Assembly (NCBI RefSeq): GCF_021343995.1
Contig: NZ_JAJTTE010000005.1
Location: forward strand, 124,001-188,000
From: Pseudonocardia terrae
GTDB lineage: Bacteria; Actinomycetota; Actinomycetes; Mycobacteriales; Pseudonocardiaceae
DNA length: 64,000 bases
Direction: 5' to 3'
Shown: positions 27,006 to 35,515 of the stretch, in pieces
How the letters are laid out: each line of letters starts with the position of its first letter
How positions within the stretch are numbered: the stretch's first letter is position 1
Translations under genes and position numbers: made by a program
Notes under the pieces: generated by a model
Database searches by the model: none
What the model saw: only the letters and a program-made list of their open reading frames with translations
Told to the model about the DNA's origin: nothing

Positions 27006-28834
27006 CGACCTGTGGACCCTCGTCCACGCCCACTGGCCTCGACCTCCCGGCCCTGCGCGAGAAGTACGCCGCGGAGCGGGACAAACGGCTGCGCAAGGAG
27101 GGCTCGGCGCAGTACGTCCACACCGGACACGGGGAGCGCGACGACTTCTTCGAGAAGGACCCGCACAGCCCGCCGGTCGTGCGCGACGCGCTCCGCGAGG
27201 ACGTCGAGGTCGTGGTGGTCGGCGGCGGCTTCGCCGGGCTGCTCGCCGGGGCGCACCTGAGGAAGACCGGCGTCGAGGACGTGCGCATCCTCGACATGGC
27301 CGGGGACTTCGGCGGCGTCTGGTACTGGAACCGGTACCCGGGGATCCAGTGTGACAACGAGGCGTACTGCTACATGCCGCTCCTCGAGGAGCTCGGCGCC
27401 ATGCCGTCCAAGCGGTTCCCGGACGGCGCGGAGATCTACGAGCACTGCCGCGCCATCGGCAAGCACTTCGGCCTCTACGACGGCGCCCTGTTCGGCACGA
27501 TGATCCGCGCGATGCGCTGGGACGAGACCACCCGGCGTTGGACGATCACGACGAACCACGAGGACGAGCTGCGCGCCCGCTACGTCGTCATGGCGATCGG
27601 CCCGTGGAGCAAGCCGAAGCTGCCCGGGATCCCCGGCCTGCACGACTTCACCGGGCACACCTTCCACTCCGCGCGGTGGGACTACGACTACACCGGGGGT
27701 GCCCCCGGCGACACGGTGCTGGACAGGCTGCACGACAAGCGCGTCGCGGTCGTCGGGACCGGCGCCACGGCGATCCAGATCGTGCCGTACCTGGCCCGCT
27801 ACGCCCAGCACCTGACCGTCTTCCAGCGCACCCCCTCCGCCGTGGACGCCCGCCGCAACACGCCCACCGACCCCGAGTGGGCGGCGTCGCTCGAGCCCGG
27901 GTGGCAGAAGCGGCGCCAGGCCGCCTTCCACACGTTCGCGACCGACCCCTTCCCGACGCTCTCGCCCGCCGAGGACGTCGCCTGCGACTTCTTCACCGAG
28001 GTCGGCCGGAACGTGTCCGCGCGCATCGCCGGGCAGTCCTTGACCCCGGAGGAGCTCGCGGCGATCCGCGAGGAGGAGGACTACGGCGTCATGGAGCGCG
28101 TCCGGCGCCGGGTGGACGAGATCGTGCGCGACCCCGAGACGGCCGAGGCCCTCAAGCCCTACTACCGCTACCTGTGCAAGCGGCCGTGCTCCAGCAACGA
28201 CTACCTGGAGGCGTTCAACCGGCCGAACGTCACGCTGGTGGACGTGTCGGCGACCAAGGGCATCGAGCGCATGACGCCCACGGGCGTGGTGACCGGTGGG
28301 CGCGAGTACGAGGTCGACTGCGTGATCTTCGCGAGCGGCTTCGAGATCTCCGCGCAGGATCAGCAGCTCGCCTCGGGCATCGACGCGATCGACGGCCGCG
28401 GCGGGCTGTCGCTCTACGACCACTGGCGCGACGGCTTCCAGACCCTGCACGGCATCACGAGCCATGGCTTCCCCGGGCTGTTCTTCACCGGCAACACCCA
28501 GGGCGGGGGCAACGCCAGCGTCACGGCGAACTACGTCCAGCAGGGCGAGCACATCGCCTACCTCATCGCCGAGGCGAACGCCCGCGGCGCCGCGACGATC
28601 GAGCCCACCCGCGAGGCGCAGGACGGGTGGGTAGCGCTGATCAAGGAGCTGGCCCCGCCGAAGACCTTCCTGGAGCAGTGCACGCCGGGCTACTACAACA
28701 ACGAGGGCGGCGGGACCGGCGGGATCCGGCCCGCCACCGGCGAGCGGTACGGGCGCGGGTTCTACGAGTTCGACCGGCTGCTGCGGGAGTGGCGGGACGC
28801 GGGTGACCTGGCCGGGATCGAGCTGGTGCGCTGA
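27002..28834 (+). CDS. Baeyer-Villiger-type flavin monooxygenase
   Basis: A 610-residue class B flavoprotein. FAD fold VVVGGGFAGL (~71-80), the Baeyer-Villiger fingerprint FTGHTFHSARWD at 216-227 (F-x-G-x3-H-x3-W-D), and the NADPH fold VVGTGATAIQ are intact. It has the ~60-residue N-terminal extension common in cyclododecanone/steroid-type enzymes. Reaction: a ketone plus NADPH and O2 gives an ester or lactone. With SDR upstream, esterase overlapping, and P450 nearby it forms a clear hydroxylate-oxidise-insert-hydrolyse chain. Confidence 0.93.
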   Translation: MTTCGPSSTPTGLDLPALREKYAAERDKRLRKEGSAQYVHTGHGERDDFFEKDPHSPPVVRDALREDVEVVVVGGGFAGLLAGAHLRKTGVEDVRILDMAGDFGGVWYWNRYPGIQCDNEAYCYMPLLEELGAMPSKRFPDGAEIYEHCRAIGKHFGLYDGALFGTMIRAMRWDETTRRWTITTNHEDELRARYVVMAIGPWSKPKLPGIPGLHDFTGHTFHSARWDYDYTGGAPGDTVLDRLHDKRVAVVGTGATAIQIVPYLARYAQHLTVFQRTPSAVDARRNTPTDPEWAASLEPGWQKRRQAAFHTFATDPFPTLSPAEDVACDFFTEVGRNVSARIAGQSLTPEELAAIREEEDYGVMERVRRRVDEIVRDPETAEALKPYYRYLCKRPCSSNDYLEAFNRPNVTLVDVSATKGIERMTPTGVVTGGREYEVDCVIFASGFEISAQDQQLASGIDAIDGRGGLSLYDHWRDGFQTLHGITSHGFPGLFFTGNTQGGGNASVTANYVQQGEHIAYLIAEANARGAATIEPTREAQDGWVALIKELAPPKTFLEQCTPGYYNNEGGGTGGIRPATGERYGRGFYEFDRLLREWRDAGDLAGIELVR

Positions 28835-28835
28835 G

Positions 28836-29702
28836 GTGAGGATCGGGGCGGTGTTCCCGCAGTACGACGTGCTGCGGGACGCGGCCGACATCGCGGAGTT
28901 CGCCCGCGGGGTCGAGGGGCTGGGGATGGACCACCTCCTCGTCTACGACCATGTGCTCGGCGTCGATCCGGCGGTCCGTCCGGAGTGGACGCACCCCTAC
29001 CGGAACGACTCGGAGTTCCACGAACCCTTCGTGCTCTTCGGGTACCTGGCCGCCGTGTGCGGGCTCGAGTTGGTGACCGGCGTGCTGGTGCTGCCGCAGC
29101 GGCAGACCGCGCTCGTGGCCAAACAGGCGGCGCAGGCGGACTGGCTCGCCACGGGCGGCGTGCGGCTCGGGGTCGGCCTGGGCTGGAACGAGTCCGAGTA
29201 CCGCGCGCTCGGCGTGCCCATCGCCCGTCGCGGGGCGCGGATCGAGGAACAGGTCGAGCTGCTGCGGTCACTGTGGTCGGCGCCGTCGGTGACGGCGCGG
29301 ACGAGCGTCGAGGAGCTCGACGGTGTCGGCCTCGCGCCGCGGCCGCGCCGGGAGATCCCGGTGTGGCTGGCGGGGAAGGCACCTGCCGCGCTCGCCCGGG
29401 TGGGGCGGATCGCCGACGGCTGGTTCCCGTTGGAGAAGCCGGGCGCGGAGGCGGCCGCGCATCTGGAGGCGGTGCGCCGGGCGGCCCGCGATGCGGGGCG
29501 CGACCCGGCCGAGATCGGCGTCGAGCCGCGGATCCGGGTGCCGGGCCGACCCGCGGACGAGCTCGCGGCGGAAATCGGCTTCTGGGTCGGCCAGGGGGCC
29601 TCCCACCTGTCGTTCAGCACGATGGACGCCGGCCTGGGATCGGTGGCGGAGCACCTGCGTCATCTGGAGAGCGCGCTGAGCACGGTCTCGCGAGGAAGGT
29701 GA
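28836..29702 (+). CDS. LLM-class flavin/F420-dependent oxidoreductase
   Basis: A 288-residue luciferase-like protein (VRIGAVFPQYDV, GVRLGVGLGWNESEY, RREIPVWLAGKAP) similar to putative F420-dependent oxidoreductases of actinobacteria. GTG start one base after the Baeyer-Villiger stop. Last gene of the long plus-strand operon, converging with the molybdopterin enzyme. The hydride donor and substrate are unproven. Confidence 0.88.
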   Translation: MRIGAVFPQYDVLRDAADIAEFARGVEGLGMDHLLVYDHVLGVDPAVRPEWTHPYRNDSEFHEPFVLFGYLAAVCGLELVTGVLVLPQRQTALVAKQAAQADWLATGGVRLGVGLGWNESEYRALGVPIARRGARIEEQVELLRSLWSAPSVTARTSVEELDGVGLAPRPRREIPVWLAGKAPAALARVGRIADGWFPLEKPGAEAAAHLEAVRRAARDAGRDPAEIGVEPRIRVPGRPADELAAEIGFWVGQGASHLSFSTMDAGLGSVAEHLRHLESALSTVSRGR

Positions 29703-29723
29703 ACCTCCCGTCCCCTCCTGGGC

Positions 29724-31976
29724 TCAGGCGCGCGCCAGGCGGACCGGGATCGCGTTCATCTGCACGGTCCCCGACAGCGGGTCCAGCACGGTGCCGTCGG
29801 TGAGGGTATTGCTGTTGACCCCGGGCTTCTGCGCCGCGACGCGCAGGCGGGCGTGCGGGTCGTCGTGGCCCCAGCCGTGGCCCAGCGAGACGACGCCGGG
29901 CGCCACCTCGTCCGTCACCCGGACCGGAACCCGGATCTCGCCGGCGGCCGAGGTCACCAGCGCGAACCCATCGTCGGCCAGGTCGTACGCCTCGGCGTCG
30001 GCGGGGGAGACGTGCAGCGCCGACCGGTCCTTGCCCTTCGCGAGCGGCGAGACGTTGTGCAGCCAGGAGTTCTTCGACCGCAGGTCGCGCCGGCCGATGA
30101 GCAGCAGGGTGCCGGGCTCGGGTCGGCGGACCTCGACCCGGGCGAGGGTCTCCAGGATCATCGGCGGGGCCAGCTCGATCGTGCCGGACGGCGTGCGGAT
30201 CACCTCGTCCAGGCGTGGCTCGAGCGGCCCGAGGTCGATGCCGTGCGGGAACTTCAGCAGCCGGGACAGCGACAGCCCGCCGGGGTCGCGGCCGAACAGG
30301 TCGCCGTAGGGGCCGGAGCGGACCCGCAGGTCCAGCAGTCGCCGCGGGCCGCGGCCGGGCACCCCGGCGACGATCTCGGACTCGTCGATGCCCAGGCTGC
30401 GGGCGATGGAGCGGCGCAGGCCGGTCGCGATCTCATCGTCGATCTGGTCGGGGTCGGCGTGGGGGCCGCGACCCTCGTAGATCGCACAGAGCCGCAGGAG
30501 GATCTCCCACTCGGAGAGCATTCCCGCGGGGACCTCGCGGGCGGGCGTGGAGAAGCGCGCGTAGTTGCGTTGCGCGTACTGGTAGAGGACGAGATCGAAG
30601 TGGTCGCGGGTGAGCGAGCCCGGCGGCGGGAGGATCACGTCCGCGTACCGCGTCGTCTCGTTCAGGTAGGGATCGACGCAGATCAGCGCCTCGACCTCGG
30701 CAAGCGCGCGCTGCATCCGTCCGGAGTCCGGCAGCGAGCGTGCGAGGTTGCCGGCGTACACCACCAGCCCGCGGACACGACCGGGCCCGGGGGTGAGGAT
30801 CTCCTCGGCCAGCGCCGCGACCGGGAGCTCGCCGAGCACCTCGGGATGCCCGCTCACCCGCGTCCGGTACCGCCCGACGGTGAACGGGCGCGCCGGCTTC
30901 GTGGCCTTTCGCGTCGTGGGGCCGCCGGTGACGGGCCGGGTGAACAGCAGCCCGCCCGGCCGGTCGACGTGTCCGCAGAGGACGTTGACGGCCTGGAGCG
31001 CCCAGCACGTGAGCGTGCCGTACCGGTTGAGCGTCGTGCCGAGCCGGCCGTACACGGCGGCCCGCTCGACGGTCGCGAGATCGCGGGCGAGGTGCGCGAT
31101 CGTCTCCGGCGGGAGGCCACAGACCTCGGCGACGGCCGGGGGCGGGTACGGCGCGACGGCCTCGCGCAGCTCACGCAGCCCGCTGAGCCGGCCCGCGGTC
31201 GCGCGGGGTCGCACCAGGTCCTCGGCGAACAGGACGTGCAGGATCCCGAGGAGCAGGAACAGGTCCGTGCCGGGCCGGATCTGCAGGTGCTCGTCCGCTG
31301 CCCCGGCGGTGGCGGTCCGGGCGGGGTCGACGACGACCACCCGGCCGCCGCGGGCCCGCAGCGCCTTCAGCTTCCCGCGGTAGTCCGGCGCGGCGCCGAT
31401 GCTGCCGTTCGACACCAGCGGATTGCCGCCGACGATCACCAGCAGGTCCGTGGTGTCGAGGTCCGGCACCGGGATGCTGCTCGGCTCCCCGAACAGCAGG
31501 GCCGCTGTGACGTTCTGCGGCAGCTGGTCCATGGTCGCCGGAGAGTAGGCCTGGATGCTGCCCAACGACCGGGCGAGCCGGCCCGCGAGCAGGGTGAACG
31601 CGACGTTGTGGCCGGTCGGGTTGCCGGTGTACGCGGCGACCGAGTTGCGGTCCTCCGCGAGCAGGGGCGTGAGCAGCCGGTCGACCTCGGCGAACGCCTC
31701 CTCCCAGGTCGCCTCGACCAGCTCGCCGTCGCGACGGACGAGTGGGCGGGTCAGCCGGTCGGGATCGTCGTCCACGGCGCCGAGCGAGGCGCCCTTGGGG
31801 CAGAGGTAGCCCTTGCTGTAGACGTCCTCGGTGTCGCCACGGACCGAGACCACCCGGTCCTCGGCGTCGAGGGTGACGGAGAGGCCGCACATGGCCTCGC
31901 ACAGGGGGCAGCCGCGCGGGACGGTCCGCACGGCCAGGTCCGGGACGGTGGCTCGGGTGGCGGCATCGCTCGTCAT
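29724..31976 (-). CDS. molybdopterin (bis-MGD) oxidoreductase
   Basis: A 750-residue DMSO-reductase-superfamily protein. N-terminal [4Fe-4S] cysteines C23-x2-C26-x3-C30-x28-C59, the molybdopterin domains, and a C-terminal dinucleotide-binding domain (LRSKNSWLHNVSP, HGWGHDD, PGVNSN). No twin-arginine signal, so cytoplasmic. The candidate ligand region reads ATMDQLPQN, aligning with ATQDCSNKF of the partial enzyme at 2-1921. I chose ATG 31976, preceded by GAGGAGG; the frame runs to 31991. It stands alone with its own promoter and operator E, without a partner subunit. Confidence 0.92.
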   Translation of the reverse strand: MTSDAATRATVPDLAVRTVPRGCPLCEAMCGLSVTLDAEDRVVSVRGDTEDVYSKGYLCPKGASLGAVDDDPDRLTRPLVRRDGELVEATWEEAFAEVDRLLTPLLAEDRNSVAAYTGNPTGHNVAFTLLAGRLARSLGSIQAYSPATMDQLPQNVTAALLFGEPSSIPVPDLDTTDLLVIVGGNPLVSNGSIGAAPDYRGKLKALRARGGRVVVVDPARTATAGAADEHLQIRPGTDLFLLLGILHVLFAEDLVRPRATAGRLSGLRELREAVAPYPPPAVAEVCGLPPETIAHLARDLATVERAAVYGRLGTTLNRYGTLTCWALQAVNVLCGHVDRPGGLLFTRPVTGGPTTRKATKPARPFTVGRYRTRVSGHPEVLGELPVAALAEEILTPGPGRVRGLVVYAGNLARSLPDSGRMQRALAEVEALICVDPYLNETTRYADVILPPPGSLTRDHFDLVLYQYAQRNYARFSTPAREVPAGMLSEWEILLRLCAIYEGRGPHADPDQIDDEIATGLRRSIARSLGIDESEIVAGVPGRGPRRLLDLRVRSGPYGDLFGRDPGGLSLSRLLKFPHGIDLGPLEPRLDEVIRTPSGTIELAPPMILETLARVEVRRPEPGTLLLIGRRDLRSKNSWLHNVSPLAKGKDRSALHVSPADAEAYDLADDGFALVTSAAGEIRVPVRVTDEVAPGVVSLGHGWGHDDPHARLRVAAQKPGVNSNTLTDGTVLDPLSGTVQMNAIPVRLARA

Positions 31977-31993
31977 CGGGCCTCCTCGCACAT

Positions 31994-32030
31994 ATCTAAT
32001 GATTGTAGGTTAGCGGTGAGGACCGGTCAA
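31994..32030 (-). promoter_or_regulatory. promoter with operator E of the molybdopterin oxidoreductase
   Basis: On the minus strand: TTGACC (32030-32025), 17-base spacer, TACAAT (32007-32002), a strong vegetative-type promoter. The 17-bp element ATCT-N9-AGGT (31994-32010 in plus reading) covers the -10 and start point. The start codon follows about 20 bases later with a consensus ribosome site, so the leader is very short. Confidence 0.6.
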
Positions 32031-32800
32031 TGGTGCTCGTGTGCGGTGAGCCAGTCCCGGTGCCGGTCCGAGGGGGCGGCCCGCTCGCGGACCGCGAGAT
32101 GGCTGAGCGAACGCCGAGGCGGTGGGGCCGTCGGGGACCTCTGCGGCGACCCGGCCGAACACCTCGTCGTGCCCGTCCCGGACGACTCGTGGTCCGACAC
32201 GCGGTTACCGCGCACCACGAGCGGCGCGGTGGGACGGGCAGGCCGTCGCGGGTCCGGTCGGCAAAGGCACCTGCCTGCAGCAGCGAGAGCTGGAACAGGG
32301 CGAACACCTCGTGCCAGCGCAGGTCGACGAGCGGGAGCCCGGTGCGCCCGCGCCACCGGTCGAGCGTCTTCTCGGGTGCCCAGGCGGCGACCCGCGCGAC
32401 GCCGGCGTCCGTCGAGTGGTTGCGGTCGAACATCAGCCACCAGGCGAGGTCGACCATCGGGCCGCCGAGCGAGACCATCTCCCGGTCCAGGACGGCGACG
32501 CAGCGGGTGCCGGCGAACATCATGTTGCCGAGGCGGGCGTCGCCCCAGGACGGGCCGCGAGGGGTCCCGGCCGGGGAGGTTCCGTTCCAGCCACTCGCGG
32601 ACGTCGGCCAGCGGGCCGAGCGGGGCGCGTTCGCCGACTCAGTCGGTCATCCGGTGCCAGTAGCCGACCAGTGGCTCCAGGGCCGGTTCGAGGACCTTCT
32701 GGGCCGGCCCCGAGCGGGTCCGGTACCAACAATGCCGCTGATCCCCGACAATCGCCGGGCGGATCCTGCCCGGCCGGCGGTCCTTCGTCGAGGGGCTCAT
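32030..32800 (-). pseudogene. decayed APH-family phosphotransferase
   Basis: Minus-strand remnants of a phosphotransferase. In order: a fragment ending EPLVGYWHRMTD and an in-frame TGA near 32639; the same frame continues with VREWLERNLPGRDPSRPVL; then a one-base loss near 32549 shifts the frame to WGDARLGNMMFAG, the catalytic loop, and AVLDREMVSLGGPMVDLAWW. Similarity fades after AFADRTRDG (about 32235). The N-terminal kinase lobe is missing. At least one stop, one frameshift and truncation at both ends argue for a true pseudogene. It holds the only sizeable gene-free stretch of the window. Confidence 0.7.
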
Positions 32801-32845
32801 CCCCGACATCGGCGACCACGCCGGCCAACGAGAGGGTTCTGCAGG

Positions 32846-33994
32846 TCAGGTGGAGTCGGGGTCGTCGAGGATCAGGCACGTCAGTGAGGCGAGCAGGCCG
32901 GGGACGGTGTAGACGTCCCAGCCGGTCAAGGCGTGCCATCTCTCCAGTCGGTACTTCGCGGTGTTGGGGTGGATGTGCAGCGCTCGCGCGCAGGCCGAGA
33001 CCGAGTAGCGGTGTGCAGCGAAGCCCCTGACGGTGTCGGCGAGGGCGGGGTTGTCTCGCGCGATCCCCGCGCCACCCTCCAGGACGGGTCGGAGCCTCGC
33101 CCGTGCCCGACCCAGGATCACGGACGGCCACTCCTTCCGGAAGTCGACGACCTCTCCCGGGCGAGCCGTCGCCAACGCCTCGGCGGCGTCGACGATGCAC
33201 GACGCCGCCGTCCGCAGGCCACTCCCGGGCGCTGCAAGCCCGACTGCCGCTGTCGGTTCCCCCGCGCGAACGGCCCCGACGAGGTCGTCGGGGCCGATGC
33301 CCTGCGCAACCACGATCGCCTGCCCCGCCTCGCCCGCTGCGCAATGCCCGACACCCGGGCCCGCTTCGAGCGCCACGTTCGTCTGCTCGATGTGGACCTC
33401 ACCCCTCGAGGTCGAGCAGGCGACGAGGAACTCACCGGTCGGTTCGAAGCCCAGCGCGAGCGCGGCGTCGAACGCCGCTTCCGAGGCGGCGCCGTCCCTG
33501 GCGAGGGCGTCGATGAAGCGGCGCCGGAGGGCGAGCATGCTCGCGGCCTGGACGCGGGTCTCCTCCGCATGGGCGTCGGCGAAGGCGGCGCTAAACCGGT
33601 GGACCCACGTCCAGAGCAGGGCGACGGTGCCGACGAGTTCCCCGGTCAGGTCGGGCTCGTGCTGCTGGGCGCGGCGGAGCAGCTCCGCCCAGATCTCCCG
33701 GTACGAGATGTGGTAGGCCTCGATGGAGGCGGTCAGGGCAACGGGGAACAGCGCCCGACGCCGCCCCATGCCGCGGGTATGGGCGATGGCCGCCGCCGTG
33801 GGCGGCCGCCGTTCCCGCAGCCCCGCGAGGATGGCGACCACGCCGACCTGGACGTCGCGGTGGTGCTCCGGGTAGGGGAACTTCTCGTACCCGGGTACCT
33901 CGGCGCGGATACGCCCGACGATGTGGGTGGTCAGCTCGGCCGTGCGCTCGGCCATCGCGTCGAACAGCGCTGTGACCTCGGTGTCGCGCGACAC
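32846..33994 (-). CDS. PucR-family transcriptional regulator
   Basis: A 382-residue regulator with the C-terminal PucR helix-turn-helix (SACARALHIHPNTAKYRLERW) and a long N-terminal sensory region, no GAF or PAS motif being evident. GTG start with AGG-rich sequence upstream. It is divergent from the MHS transporter and the 2-oxoacid oxidoreductase operon, so it is likely their activator. The inverted repeat at 34101-34120 lies between them. PucR proteins are usually activators responding to a pathway metabolite. Confidence 0.9.
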   Translation of the reverse strand: MSRDTEVTALFDAMAERTAELTTHIVGRIRAEVPGYEKFPYPEHHRDVQVGVVAILAGLRERRPPTAAAIAHTRGMGRRRALFPVALTASIEAYHISYREIWAELLRRAQQHEPDLTGELVGTVALLWTWVHRFSAAFADAHAEETRVQAASMLALRRRFIDALARDGAASEAAFDAALALGFEPTGEFLVACSTSRGEVHIEQTNVALEAGPGVGHCAAGEAGQAIVVAQGIGPDDLVGAVRAGEPTAAVGLAAPGSGLRTAASCIVDAAEALATARPGEVVDFRKEWPSVILGRARARLRPVLEGGAGIARDNPALADTVRGFAAHRYSVSACARALHIHPNTAKYRLERWHALTGWDVYTVPGLLASLTCLILDDPDST

Positions 33995-34100
33995 GGGACC
34001 TGCCCTTCGTGAAATCCACGAGACCCGCCGACCGGATTCGGGGTTTAGTCACTTCATTTTGCCCTGCCGGCCCCGCATCCTCGTGAAGTTCCTCAGAAGC

Positions 34101-34120
34101 GAGTGTCGACGGAGACACTC
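34101..34120. promoter_or_regulatory. inverted repeat between PucR and transporter genes
   Basis: GAGTGTC-GACGGA-GACACTC: perfect 7-bp arms and a 6-base centre, in the 153-base divergent region, 28 bases before the transporter ATG. Candidate binding site for the PucR regulator; a leader hairpin is the alternative. Confidence 0.4.
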
Positions 34121-34147
34121 CGCCACCACCCCCGGGAGCTCCCGACG

Positions 34148-35483
34148 ATGACGAACTCCTCCAGCCCGGACCAACTCCGGACCGTTCGCCGAGCCACGCT
34201 CAGCGGGATGATCGGCACGATCATCGAGTGGTAACGACTTCATGATCTACGCGACGCTCGCGGCGAGCGTGTTCAACACGCTCTTCTTCCCCGCGCTCGA
34301 CCCCGTCGCCGGCACCATCGCCTCGCTGAGCACCTTCGCGGCGGGCTTCATCAGCAGGCCGCTCGGCGGCATCGTGTTCGGGCACTTCGGGGACCGCCTC
34401 GGGCGGAAGACCCTGCTGGTGTGGTCGCTGGTGTTGATGGGCGTCTCGACCGCCCTAATCGGGCTGCTGCCGACCTACGCGACCATCGGGGTCGCCGCGC
34501 CGATCCTGCTCACCGTCCTGCGGATCCTGCAGGGCTTCGCGCTCGGCGGCGAGTGGTCCGGGGCCACGACGATGATCGTCGAGCATGCACCGGAGGGCAG
34601 GCGGGCGTTCTTCGCGAGCTTCGTGCCCTTCTCCTCCGGCATCGGCTTCCTCGCCGCACTGGGAACCACCCTGGGCCTGCGTGCGGGCCTGAGCCCCGAG
34701 GCGTTCCTGGCCTGGGGCTGGCGCGTGCCGTTCATCGCGAGCGTCATCCTGGTCGCCATCGGCCTGTACCTGCGCCTGCGGGTCGAGGAGACCCGGACCT
34801 TCCGAGAGGTGGCCGAGGCCGGCACTGTGCAGCTCCCGCTGGTCCGGCTGCTTCGCACCCAGTGGCGCACCGTGCTGCTGACCTTCTGCATGCACCTCGG
34901 CACCACCACGGTGGCGTTCGTCGTCGCGACGTTCATGCTGTCCTACGCCACGCTCCGCCCGGGCCTGGACAACACCGTCATGATGGCCGCGCTCGCCACG
35001 GCGACGGCGATCAACCTGTGCTACGCCTGGACGATCGGCATCCTCGCCGACAGGATCGGCCGTAGGTGCGTGTTCGCCGCGGGATGCGTGGTGCTGATGG
35101 TCATCGCGTTCCCGATGTTCTGGCTGGTCGACACGGCCGTGTTCGTCGGCATCGTGGCCGGTCTGCTGCTCGGGCTCGCGGCCCAGTACCTCTGCAACCA
35201 GGTCGAGGCGTCCTACCTCTCGGAGCTGTTCCCGCCCGAGGTCCGCTGCACCGGGGTCAACCTCGGCTACCAGCTGTGCAACACGATCGCGGGCGGCACG
35301 GCGCCCCTCGTCGCCGTCCTACTCATGGAGTGGTCCGGCGGCGAGCCCTGGTCGATCTCGGTCTACCTGATCGTGCTGGGAGCGATCTCGCTCGTCGCGG
35401 GCCTGCTGGCCAAGGAGACGAGCCCGCGCACCGCCGCGATGGTCGTCGACGCCGACCCGGCCCGCGCCGCCGCCCAGGCCTGA
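34148..35483 (+). pseudogene. MFS transporter, metabolite:H+ symporter (MHS) type, frameshifted
   Basis: The N-terminus (ATG 34148: MTNSSSPDQLRTVRRATLSG, then MIGTIIEW) stops at TAA 34232-34234. Removing one A there restores the family motif EWYDFMIYATLAASVFN and joins it to the 413-residue frame starting at 34242, which carries SRPLGGIVFGHFGDRLGRK and about eleven more helices. So a one-base insertion at 34233-34234 splits helix 1. Either the gene is inactivated or the base is a sequencing error; translation could restart at ATG 34242 but would lose the N-terminus. Related permeases carry dicarboxylates or other organic acids. Confidence 0.85.
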
Positions 35484-35515
35484 CCCCACCCCGTCCCACC
35501 ACCGGGAGACCGCAC

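Noticed and set aside
35066..35515. 150-codon extension of the 2-oxoacid oxidoreductase
   Set aside because: It lies over the end of the transporter in another frame, is Arg-rich, and the GTG at 35516 has a good ribosome site.
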